From assembly GCA_947652115.1 (NCBI GenBank), contig OX393561.1:32710179-32774178 (forward strand): a DNA stretch of 64,000 bases, read 5' to 3'. The DNA is from Blastomussa wellsi (Eukaryota > Cnidaria > Anthozoa > Scleractinia > Plerogyridae). This document shows, one piece after another, positions 41,748 through 52,083 of this stretch. The translations under genes and the position numbers were made by a program. Position 1 is the stretch's first letter. The number at the start of each line of letters is the position of its first letter. Below the pieces are notes generated by a model, which ran no database searches, had not been told where the DNA came from, and saw only the letters and a list, made by a program, of their open reading frames with translations.

Positions 41748-44700
41748 TCACGAATGAGACAACTCCGCGTCCAACATGGCGGCCATATCGTCATCGTCAT
41801 CACTTGGTGTGGAACGGTGAGTGTAGTCGTCAGAATCGGAGCTGCTCGAGTCGTGTTCTTCGACTTCTTCGTCGTCGTCCTCTTTTTCCTCGCCATTATC
41901 ATCGATCTTTCGTTTCTTAGCTAGCCATTCATTGTTCTCGTCCTCCTGCGAGTCTTTTTCTTCCTCCCGCTTTCTTTTACTCATAGTTTCCGAGTCTGAT
42001 GAACTACTCGAGTCCGACACACTTCCTATCAAATCACTTTCTTCGTCGCTGGCATTCATGAGGTCTTCAACCTCCTTGTCCATAGCCTCCACTTCAGACG
42101 GTGAAAATGACAATAAGGGGTTTAAAGTAGACATAAGAATATCGGCACTACTCGCTGAGTCAGACCTAGATTTAGTAATCATGCCCTCCGTATTTATAAG
42201 ATCTAAGTCCGAAGCGTTTTCTGCCGCAGTCATGTCTAAAGTTTCCCCAGGCGTCCCGCGGGGAGTCCCGCGAGGTGTACCTTGATTCCGAATCTGCTGC
42301 CGGTACTTCTCTAAACCGTCCACAGGAAACAGTCTCTCGTCGACCCACTCCCAGCGTTCATTACAGCAGAATAGCCACCCGGGATTGACGAGTTTAATTC
42401 CCCGGGATTTTATCGCCCGGTACGATTTCTCCGTGCCTAGCCTACCCGCGATCATGTGTGTGGTGACATCACTGTGACATTTTGTGTCTTTGCGTGTAAC
42501 AATCGAGTTGCTGACTTTGGCGCCCAGGGCGCACGCGACCCGCCATGGGTGACTTTCTTCCTGTTTGGCAGAGGTGGGAATTACTCCGGTAAAAACTACG
42601 TTAGCGCCGCGCAATACATCGCGACGCAGCTCTGTCACTATCACCTTTGTGTCCGGTGTCGAGGTTCCAGGGGAACAGTATTTGACGATTTTCGGAACAT
42701 TTTTTGCTTCCTCTGAAGTCTTGAATTTAATGCTGTCCATAGTTTCGTAAAACATCGCGTGTATGCGGCTTAAAATGTCTTCAAGGTGGAGAAGATAGTC
42801 ATCGTCACCATCGCCAAACTCGTAGATTTTCTGCTGGGATTTCTTGATCTTTGATTCGACTAGAAAATTGTAAAATGATTAACAATTAGATTTTGAGTCC
42901 TGATTTCTATCCCGTGATAGTTGATGAGAGTGAAGCCCCAATCAACTATTAAGAGATAGAAATCTCGGGCTCATAGTCAAACTGTTTTAAGAACGTTCAT
43001 AACTTAGATCTTAGATCGTCCAAATCTTCTTCAGGCACTGAAAGCACATCGCAAACGCGAAGTGGCCGCCAATTTGTAGGCACTGAAAGCACATCGCAAA
43101 CGCGAAGTGGCCGCCAATTTGTTGGCAACCGCTACTCACTCAGAATAGACATGGAGTAGCGTAGCCAATCAGAGAACAGCATTCGTGATAGAACGCTAGT
43201 AGATTTATACTAACAAGAGTTAATATAAATCTACTTGCGTTCTATCACGAATGCCGTTCTCTGATTGGCTACGCTACCCACTATCTATTCTGTGATAGCT
43301 AGTGAGTAGCGTAGCAGTGCGGTTGACAACAAAATAGCGGCCGCTTCTTCACGTTTTCGAAATGTCCGTGAAGAAGATTTAGACAGTTTACTAGTCGAGG
43401 TTGTTCCAGAAAAGACAAAAGTCGCCACGACTAGTAGATTTATACTAAAACAATTAGATTATTCGCTCTCGATTTATATGCGTGATAGTTGACTCGAGCT
43501 GCGCACTCGTCAACTATCACGCGATAGAAATATCGAGCTTGTTAATTGTTAATTATAAAGCAACATTAGAGACTGGAATAATTCTACTCTAGCGACGAAA
43601 TACGCTCTATTAAACCGCCCGTCACGCAACGCTGCCTAGTGGGGAGGATCATTGCGTGACGACTAGACTAGAAATTGTGTGACTGATATAGCAACAAAAT
43701 TCTATCGCAGCCACACGAAGCAAATTCTTGCAGCGAATTGTCCCTGTGGCGTGCTTGTTGGCGGGGTGGGGGGGGGGGGTGCTACTCTAAAGTTCGTATA
43801 GGTGCGTGCTGGATAACAAAAAGGATAAGAAAACGGAATTTGATACCCTATTTAAGGCCTAAACTCGAAAAATGCCACCCTATTCAAGGAAAAAAAAACA
43901 CTAAGAAAGGTATGAATGTGTCATCCTTAGTTTGTCCCCGTAATATTGATACAGTAACTGTTAAAGGATTGTTCAGTTTAAATAGACCATTACTTTTTCG
44001 TTTCACTTGCCGTTTACTTAGATGATACAACAGGAACAATGCCAAAAGGTGCCTTAATGATACCCTGCAAAAAAACCATAACCCAAGGCACATACCTATG
44101 TAGGGGTACCCCCTCCTCCCACCCCCTCCGGGCGACGTCGCGTAGGCCGTCAATACAAAACCCACCTCCTTCACATCTCCACTGAGCTGTTTCACCCGTT
44201 GCATTATCACTGCGATCTGAAGTTTTTTCTCCTCCACTGCCTTCAGCCTTTCCGTTGTTGTTATCTTCACTGTCTTTGTTATTTTCACTCAACATTTGTG
44301 TTTCAACTGATTCGACCTTTTTCGTTTCATCATCAGCATCGTCACTCCCACCATTCTCGATCACTTTGGGAGAAGTGTCATTTGTTTCTACACTTTCAAC
44401 AAGGGCTTCCACGCTATTGCTATCTTCGCACATTTCAACAATGGGGTTACTGCTTTCCTCGCATGCTTCCACATTTTTATCTGAATTCTGACAACCCAGT
44501 TTCTCTTCAGAGATTGCTTTACTCTCATCCTCCTCAGATTTGACAATTTCTTTAAATACTGCGCAACTTTTCTCTTCATCTTTAACATCTTCACTTTCTT
44601 CCTGAGAATTCAACTCTTCCATTTTGACATCACCCTCCTGTATTTCTGCTAAATCAACTGGTTCAACGGGGGAGGAGTTCTCTTCGTTTTGGTGAGTACA

Positions 44701-46531
44701 GCCACCAGGTGGAGCATTGATGTCCCCCACTCCCTTGAAGAACTGATAGGGCTTGACATGTATCAAGTTCGAAGCAAAATTCCAGACGTCTTCTCGATCA
44801 TCGATTATGCAAACCATGGTATCACCACAAGGAAACAATGACCTGAAATAAAAGTTTAATAAAATGTTAGCAAAAAACCCTTGTAATTAATTACCTTCAG
44901 AACCCACACTGTAACAACTGCAGAATATCCAGCCACTTTGATCCACCTCATTTTCATGTGTCAGAACATTTTGCAGAATGAGATATTTAACAATTAGACT
45001 ACAATCCTGAGTTTTCTATGAGCGAATAGTCAATAAGGCACAGCCGAGTTGACTATCGCTCAAAGAAAATGAGCGTGAGTAGTCTAGTTGTGTTAGTACA
45101 AACTTGAAAGGCTTGCATTTTAAAAGCTACCATTTTATGTACTTTTAAGCCAAAAATAAAGAAAAATTGTGCCTTCAAAGCACAACGCATGCATGGTCGT
45201 TTTCTATCTGCGAATAGAAAACAGTGAGAGAACCAATCAAATTCGCAGATTTCCAATAGAACACAGCTGAGTTTCTACTAAAACACAGTAGAAATTAAGC
45301 TGTGTTCTATTGGAAATCCGTGAATCTCATTGGATCTCTCACTGTTTTCTATTCCCTAATAGAAAACAATCGCACACACATTGCTCTTTGAAGGCCAATT
45401 TTTTCCCTTTTTTGGTTTAAAAGTACATAAAACTATAGGTCTTGGATTGTAATCCTTTAGAGTTTCTACTAAAACAATTAGACTACTTGCCCTCACTTTC
45501 TATGAGTGATAGTCAACTCGGCTGCACCTCATTGACTATTTGCTAATAGAAAACTTGGGCTTATAGTCTAATAGAAAATATTCGTATTCCCCGACGGCCC
45601 TGGGACGAGAGCCTTCTGAACATGAATGCGGGGCTAATGCGGAGAACTTCGCTCGAAAATACAAAGAAACATGAGGAAAATTACAGCTCGGGTGCCGGAA
45701 AACCAAAACAGAATTAAATGCTTCAAGGTTCTGGAGCTTATAAGTGATCTGCAGGCAAGAGGAATACCAGTATTAAACAAAAATGTAAAAAAATGTGGCA
45801 GGAGTGACAGAGAAGGCTTCAACGGCTACTCATACTCGTCACACACACAAGTTGTTTACTTTCTACTATTTGCAATTCTGTTAATTTATAGACATTTTTT
45901 GCAGGGAGAAAATGAAATGATCTTCAAACTATGGACACCACTATCGCTAAAGTAAAATGAAAAGCTGGTCTTTGGACCGAAGGTTTGATGTTTTTGGCTC
46001 AACACAAAGTAGGTCAGTTTAGCGATCAAAGAAATGTGCCGGCGAGTGAGAAATATATTTAATTGTAGTTTCTCCAGTATCTTTCCCCTTGGTGGAAGCG
46101 AAATCAGATGGTCATCAAAGACTAAACAGAATCAGTTCAGCAAATTTTTTTGACAAAATAGTTAAAAAGTATTTCGCTGCAGATTGGGGATATTGACTCC
46201 CAACTGACTCGCAATCTCCTGTCAGGTCAGTTAATCTGTGAATCTTCTTGGTCACTCCTACCAAATCTTTTTGCATGTTTGCTTAATTAAGGTATTCCTC
46301 TAACCTGCAGATCACTTACAAACTCCAGAGCCTTACAACTTTCAAGGCTTTTTTGGTCTTCCGGCACCCAAGCTGTAATATTCCTCATGTTTCTTATTTC
46401 CGAGCATTAGCCTTGCATTCATGTTCAGAAGGCTCTTGCCCCAGGGCAGTCAGAGAACACGAATATTGTCTATTGTTAAATAGATGTTATTCTTATTCAC
46501 TGACAAGTTAACAAGTGACAGGACAGTAATG

Positions 46532-46583
<52 letters not shown>

Positions 46584-49500
46584 GCTTTATTTAAAGAGGG
46601 TAGCACGGAATAGTTACAAAAACTGGTAAACTTGTGGTCCTCTATCTAAAATTATTCTGCTGTTTATTTACGATTTATATCTGATTATGGTCCACGTGGT
46701 CTGAATTATGTTCTCACAGTTCAACAACCTGTTACAGTTGTTATTTAGTACCTGAGTTGTAGGACCTGTTTCGGGCTGGGTTAATATACACTATGTATGG
46801 TTTGAAACAAAGGGTGTTTGAAAAAGGTTTACATTTTAGTTTGTGCACATACAGGGCTACATGTACACAGCAACTGTTACCTCAGATCATGAGATTTAGA
46901 AAATGCATTGAAGCACTCATCTCGTGAGCGAATCCTGTGTGCAAACAGTTTTCCAGCTGGGTCTAACATCCTGGCAATGGTGTGCGCATACATCCTCGAG
47001 CCCATGGTGAAAATGTGCAATTCGTACAGCTTGGACACTTGGTCGAGGAAATTCACAGCTCCAGGCCTGATCTTGGTGTGGTACCACACAGGGTAACCAG
47101 GCAATTGAAAGTGATGGACGTCCTGTGAACAAATACATGTACCATTGCACGAGTAAATTCCTTCTAGAATAATGCTTATAGTGGTGATCAGGTGGTGTTT
47201 CCTCTGAGCACGAAAGTCAGTGGAAGCACTTTGGGAAAAAAGAGGGTCTGGTTGCAGTTTAGTGTGATGTCAAATAAGCCTTTTAATTTACTTCTGTTTC
47301 AAAACATTTGGCTGATGGACAAGTTTTTTTCATACTCATTTGGTTGATGGGCAAGGACCCAGAAAGTCAAAATACTAAAACAAACAAAGACAAGCACAGG
47401 GTTGTCAATAAGCAACGGCGACCGGCGATATCACCGCCTACTTAAACGGTTTCGCCGGCTACAATTTGGCAAAGATAAGCGGGAAAAAAGTGGTCATTAC
47501 AAAAACGCTTAACAAAAGGGACACCAGTGCCGTCTACTTCCAAAATATCTCCGCATACTTCAAATCTTATTGACAACACTGAAGCAGCATGCAAGTTCCC
47601 AAGAGCAAGCAATATAAATTTTGAGAGCTGCTTGTCCAAAAGGCAAGCTGGAATTATTTTATTACATTCTTTTCAAGCCCTGGTCTTAACATGAAAGTGG
47701 TTATTACCTCCATGTCTTCTGGTACCAGTTCCATAGTTGTGTGAATAAGAGTCTGATCTAAATCCACAACAAGAGACAGCTTGCGAGTTTGAAGAAGCCT
47801 CTCCTCATCCTTCTTGCCCAAAGCCTCAGCTTCCTGAAAATAAAATAGTAAAATGTTAAGAACAAAAACATTCTTGAGTAACAGTCTTCAGGGCTGGCAG
47901 GATTGTTCAAAAGCTGAGTAATGTAACGCTCTTGTAAAAATTAAACGTGCTTTTATTTCTTACGTTTTGTGGAGATAAGTCAATGCCAAAACTGGAGGGC
48001 AGAAAATTTAGCTGCAGACAACCTCACTGAAAGCTGGTCGAAAACCTAAAATCAGAATTCATGCAAAATCCTGGATTGCATATAGCTAAATAATACCCTT
48101 TGAACACCCTGGCTCAAGGTAAAAAAGTCCCATCTTGTCATCCAGGGCAAGCAGATTTTCCTGTGGGGCAAGCATCTTTTCAAGCTCATTGTATTGATAG
48201 GAAGGACCCTGGCAAGCCATCTGCTGACTCCCTGCTCTGTAAAGAAACACAACAAGGTACACAAAACAGACTGGTTGAAATCTCTTGAGTTCATACCTCC
48301 TGGCTAACTTTCAATTCAGGGATGTTGTGAATGAGTGGCACAGAAGCCAGGGTTGGCGAAGAAGGTTCATCTTGTTCTTCATGAAGTCTATAAGCAAAAA
48401 TAGGACAAACAATTCCATTATGGTTGAATTCCACTTGAAGATCCATGATGGACCAGTACGCATTGTGCACGTCAACTGCAGTCGCCATCTTTTATGTGAG
48501 TCGAAAAGTGCTTATCAGACAATGGCGCCTCAATCCTGCATTCATCGAAACAATAACAAACGCATGCAATGGATAGTGATCTGTTATGGGTCTTTAAGCC
48601 TCTGTTGCACAGTTCAATTTTGGTTTCATTTAAGGGAGGAGAACCCTAACTACAAAACAGTTGCTGTAGATTACTGCTAACCATCATATCATGGGCTCCC
48701 TTTAAATCCTGGGATTAGTTTTTTACCATGTGTGTTTTGGCAGTTGTGACCATATTTGGAATGTCATGTGACCCGAATTCAAAAACACAAAAACCAAAGC
48801 CAATGGATAGAGTGCATTCAGAGGCAAAAGTATGGATTTGTTTGAATTTACAGTACTCTTACTAAATGTTATGACATTAGAAAAAAATTATGACATCATA
48901 TCTTTTTTAACTAACGGGAATCTCGGCACTCTATCCATTGGCTTTGGTTTCATCTGAGAAAGATGTAAGCTGTGTGAGTTTTTAGCGTTTCTGTGTTCTG
49001 GTCACGACTTTCCAAATATGGTCACAACTGCCAAAGTGAAAGCAGCCTCCAATGGAACAAATATGGTAAAAAAACTAATCCCAGGCAGGATTCAATCCAA
49101 GATATGATGGTTAGAAGTCATAGCACTGTTTTGTACTTAGGATTCTTCCCTGTTAATTTGTCGAGTTAAATGAAACATTGCACAGTCTGTGAAGTGGTAA
49201 TCTGGAGTGTTTAAAACCAAATGCATGTTTGATGAAACCTTGAGATTCAATAAAAACACATTATATTGCAATAAATTTGATGTGAAGAACAACAGCCCAC
49301 TGAGTGGGACCATAGAATTTAGTATCTGAATTGTCAGGTAATTATTTTTACTGTAGCTAACCAGTCAATCACATGGTTTTTCTAGGGTCTACACTCTTAT
49401 AGACCATAGAAATGATGTCATAAAATGTTTCAGTCAAGTTTTACTGCACGATTTTGTGCATTTTATGACACCATGTCTATGGTCTATAAGTGAAGACCGC

Positions 49501-51521
49501 AGAAAAAGGTGGTCAGATGGAAAATCAGTGCAAAATTGTGTGCATGTGACAACTCATAAGTTCACATTTTTCCACTTAAAGTCAACAAATATGTAGGAAA
49601 TGTTGTGTTACATGCAAATTATGTTATTTTCATGGTCTATACTCTCGTCAACCATGGCTCTCAACCAAAAGCACATAATAATTCCCACAGTTATTGCACA
49701 AAAACATTAGGATACTAAAATTTCAGTGAATATAAATAACTAAAGGCAACACAAAGAAAATGGTACAAAGCCATGTGTGAGGGTGTGTTTTCATGTGTTT
49801 GCCTGCCATGTTTGTTGCTTTGGTGTACAATTTCCTTTGACACAGGAAATACTGAACAAAGGCACTTTCCATTTTTGCAGAATGATTTGGACAAAGTACT
49901 GCAAAATGGAATGACTTTGGTTAAATGGTCCGCATACAAACCGAGTGGCCCTCAGGCTGGAGCTTATTCCAGTTTCTCCCCAGGATAGGATTAAATTCTC
50001 TGGTACCTATTTTATACACCTGGGTGAAGAGAGGCACTATGAGAGCAAGTGTCCTGGATGACTTGAATCTGGACTACATGTACCTGATCCAGAGGCCCAC
50101 CTTCAGAGGCAGTCCCAAATATTCTTGCCAGATCAAACTGAAACAGAGCTTTCTATTTGACTTCCAGACAAAATTTCTAAACTTGTGAAACACCAACAGT
50201 ACACATGTACCATAATAATGAGGAAACGTACTTCCTGAGGTCAGCACCACAGTCACAGCAGAGGTCCTTCATTACCATCTTATGTTCACACTCTGTTGCT
50301 TCATCTATCAACAGCACTGGAGTCCTAAAAAATTTCTTTGGTTAAATGAAAGACACAGGACTGTGGTCTTACAGCATGCCAAATAATAAATTCTTTTTTA
50401 TTCAAGATAAGAAAATTTAAAAAAAACCTCTGAACCTTCCTCCCCCCACCCCAACCCCTCCCCCAATTAAAAATGCCCCCTAGAACAATAAGCCTCCAAT
50501 GGGTGAGGTAAAAATTACACTCAGCAAAACCCATTACACAAGTGCTAGAAGTGTAACAGCTGTGTAGTGATTAATCAAAAACAATATTGATGAAGCCAAA
50601 TATCTTTATTTACCGGCTTTGTCCTCACACTACTACGGAACTTTTGGGACGAAAATTATATTAATTCTGGCAACTGGATTGGTCGCCGAATATCCAATGA
50701 AATTCCGTCAGAATATTTAGCAGACTGAAATACGAAACAAATCTGGTCCGCCCGACTAGTCGAGGCGAACTCTGAACTCCTCGAAGGAACTGAAATGTTT
50801 AAAAGGGCGAAAAATTGGGAGTTGGTTTCCGATCTTGATATTTTCCCACGTCGACGAACATTAGGTAAAATAGCATTCTATTTACACATACAGACGAAGT
50901 TTCCGCAAAGTTCTGAATGCATGCAAAACCCTCCCTTTTCAATTTCGTGATCTTCAAATGTTTAGTATCCTGTCTCACGATTTTAACAAATTCGATTTGA
51001 TCTTTCAAAGTCATTAAAAAAGCTCTAATAAAGAATGATTACAATCACCACAATACAGAATGATGTAGAAATTGCAAAAATGATCAGTTTTCTATAAACA
51101 ATTTGATCAAACGGACGAAAACAACTAAACAAACTTTGAGCAGCAATACGCAACTGAAAATTTTATAAGCGCGGATGCAGGACTTGAACTATCCACAAAC
51201 CATATTTATTTCCTTAAGTGTTTAGAAAAATTGGAGCTTGCAGTTTACAACCATTTTGTTATCAATTTTGTTACAATGGCCTTACCTTGCTGCAACGATT
51301 TCTCCCTCGGAAACGAGTAACTCGCGGACTTTACCAGTGAAAGCTGATTTCAGTTTTGGCTGAGTTATGAACGATCCAGTTCTTTCCGCTTCACCAATAA
51401 CTTCATAGAAACAGAGAACACTTCCTTCTCTAACCTCTGAGCCAGCGCAAACTCGCCATCGTAACAGCTTTGCAGAGGACGTGCTGGAAATGACAACTTC
51501 TCTTGCCTTTCTGTCCGCCAT
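41748..51521 (-). CDS. CTDP1: CTDP1/FCP1, RNA polymerase II CTD phosphatase, complete
   Basis: Seven exons on the minus strand: 51521-51286, 50324-50232, 48387-48297, 47833-47708, 47122-46881, 44842-44166 and 42859-41748 (TGA). They sum to 2,577 nt, or 858 residues, with every junction in phase. MADRKAREVVIS starts a lipoyl-like N-terminal fold, followed by CEHKMVMKDLCCDCGADLRK. The FCPH catalytic domain has the DxDxT nucleophile motif VVDLDQTLIHTT at 162-173 and later LHIFTMGSRMYAHTIA and CIIDDREDVW. A long acidic, low-complexity insert (about 300-480) follows. Next are DDDYLLHLEDILSRIH and a BRCT domain (about 565-670, including NVVFTG and PGWLFCC). The tail contains TPRGTPRGTPGE and acidic/Ser runs, and ends MAAMLDAELSHS, like the FCP1 C-terminus. 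The enzyme dephosphorylates the Pol II CTD (mainly Ser2) so polymerase can be reused. The exon 6 donor gtgggt is the least certain junction. Confidence 0.95.
42882..42989. repeat. AATTAGAC foldback family, copy 1
   Basis: 'aacaattagattttgagtcc', then 'ctatcccgtgatagttgatg', 'caactattaagagatagaaa' and 'ctcatagtcaaactgtt'. It is a self-complementary stretch of about 105 bp in CTDP1 intron 6. Its ends pair (acaattaga with caaactgtt, imperfect). Confidence 0.7.
43033..43122. repeat. 45-bp perfect tandem duplication
   Basis: The unit begins aggcactgaaagcacatcgc and ends gccgccaatttgt. Copies are at 43033-43077 and 43078-43122, with no visible mismatch, in CTDP1 intron 6. Confidence 0.9.
43131..43308. 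repeat. Foldback with about 80-bp arms
   Basis: 'gtagcgtagccaatcagaga', then acagcattcgtgatagaacg at 43156-43195, is inverted as 'cgttctatcacgaatgccgt' and tctctgattggctacgctac. The middle pairs 'agtagatttata' with 'tataaatctact'. It lies in CTDP1 intron 6. Confidence 0.85.
43448..43551. repeat. AATTAGAC foldback family, copy 2
   Basis: 'acaattagattattcgctct' ... 'gcgtgatagttgactcgag' pairs with 'cgtcaactatcacgcgatag' ... 'gagcttgttaattgt'. It is the same architecture as the copies at 42882, 44990 and 45474. Confidence 0.75.
44990..45091. repeat. AATTAGAC foldback family, copy 3
   Basis: 'acaattagactacaatcctg' then agttttctatgagcgaatag pairs with 'gactatcgctcaaagaaaat' then gagcgtgagtagtctagttgt. 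It lies in CTDP1 intron 5, beside the large hairpin at 45135-45430. Confidence 0.75.
45135..45430. repeat. Large hairpin, about 145-bp arms and almost no loop
   Basis: The left arm 'ttatgtacttttaagccaaa' ... 'agaacacagctgagtttcta' is inverted as 'tagaaattaagctgtgttct' ... 'tggtttaaaagtacataa'. The centre is 'ctaaaacacagtag'. As RNA it would form a hairpin of about 145 bp within the CTDP1 pre-mRNA, a likely ADAR-type double-stranded target. No coding content is present. Confidence 0.85.
45474..45576. repeat. AATTAGAC foldback family, copy 4, interrupted at its right end
   Basis: 'acaattagactacttgccct', then 'cactttctatgagtgatagt' and 'caactcggctgcacctcatt', then 'gactatttgctaatagaaaa' and cttgggcttatagtctaatag. 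Its terminal word resumes after the 891-bp element as 'gtctattgttaaatag' at 46468, so the larger foldback inserted into it. Confidence 0.7.
45577..46467. mobile_element. 891-bp foldback with a shared reading frame in both arms
   Basis: It begins aatattcgtattccccgacg and ends with the diverged inverse (right end read back: aatattcgtgttctctgact). The arms are about 45577-45830 and 46230-46467. The left arm on plus reads MRKITARVPENQNRIKCFKV + LELISDLQARGIP. The right arm on minus reads MRNITAWVPEDQKSLESCKA + LEFVSDLQVRGIP, then a stop. The two frames are clearly homologous, but I do not recognise the protein. Flanks gtctaata and gtctattg may be a diverged 8-bp duplication. It is in CTDP1 intron 5. 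Confidence 0.75.
46532..46582. repeat. (TAA)n microsatellite
   Basis: About 17 uninterrupted trinucleotide units in CTDP1 intron 5. Such length may vary between individuals. Confidence 0.95.
48708..49085. mobile_element. 378-bp TIR element
   Basis: Ends are cctgggattagttttttacc and its inverse, ggtaaaaaaactaatcccagg. Arms continue through 'ggcagttgtgaccatatttg' against 'caaatatggtcacaactgcc' and 'ccaaagccaatggatagagt' against 'actctatccattggctttgg'. No transposase and no clear target duplication are seen. It lies in CTDP1 intron 2. Confidence 0.8.
49385..49498. repeat. Foldback
   Basis: 'ggtctacactcttatagacc' then atagaaatgatgtcataaaatg is inverted as 'cattttatgacaccatgtct' then atggtctataagtgaagacc. 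The arms are about 42 bp, in CTDP1 intron 2. Confidence 0.8.
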
Positions 51522-52083
51522 TTTGGTTTCACTTTTCGCGCGTGGGTCAATAATTAACCACACAGGGTGGGGTGATTCTTCATTGCTACTCTCGGGGATG
51601 TGGTAAGACAAAAAGAAAATTGTTCTTTCTTTTAAAAGTTTATAGTGGACGTGGAAAACTAAAGCTTTATTTTAGGGATTTTTTTGCTAAAGCCACTAAA
51701 CAACTGAAAAATAAATGCAGATTTATTGGAAAGTTGGTTACTCTTACTTTTATATCACACATGTTGTTTCTTCTTTGCTACGATACCCTTATACTCCCCT
51801 TATATTTGCATCAAAAAATTACGTTCCACACAGAAAATATGTTTACTCTTAATTTAATTAAGGAAACTTGTCCAAGAAACTCGTCTTTAATTTTAACTTT
51901 TTTTGCTTGCGCCCGCAGTCCAATTGATTCTCGAGCGTGCAAATTTGAATAATTTATGCGTGCGCTTTTTAATTTCTCGCCATGTTGTAGTGAAAGAGCA
52001 CTTCCTCTCTGTACATGGAAATTTAGTAGCACCCATACTTTATTATCGGTTTGGGAAAAAATTCGCCGTTGAAAGTTTTAGAC
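51522..52083. promoter_or_regulatory. Divergent promoter region between CTDP1 and EDC4
   Basis: The CTDP1 start codon (51521, minus) and the EDC4 start codon (52084, plus) are 562 bp apart and point away from each other. Both 5' UTRs and promoters, unless further exons lie elsewhere, must fit here. No obvious TATA box in a convincing position was found. The compact head-to-head layout suggests a shared bidirectional promoter. Confidence 0.6.

Noticed and set aside
41932..42285. 117-residue plus-strand ORF
   Set aside because: It is the antisense shadow of the acidic and Ser-rich tail of CTDP1.
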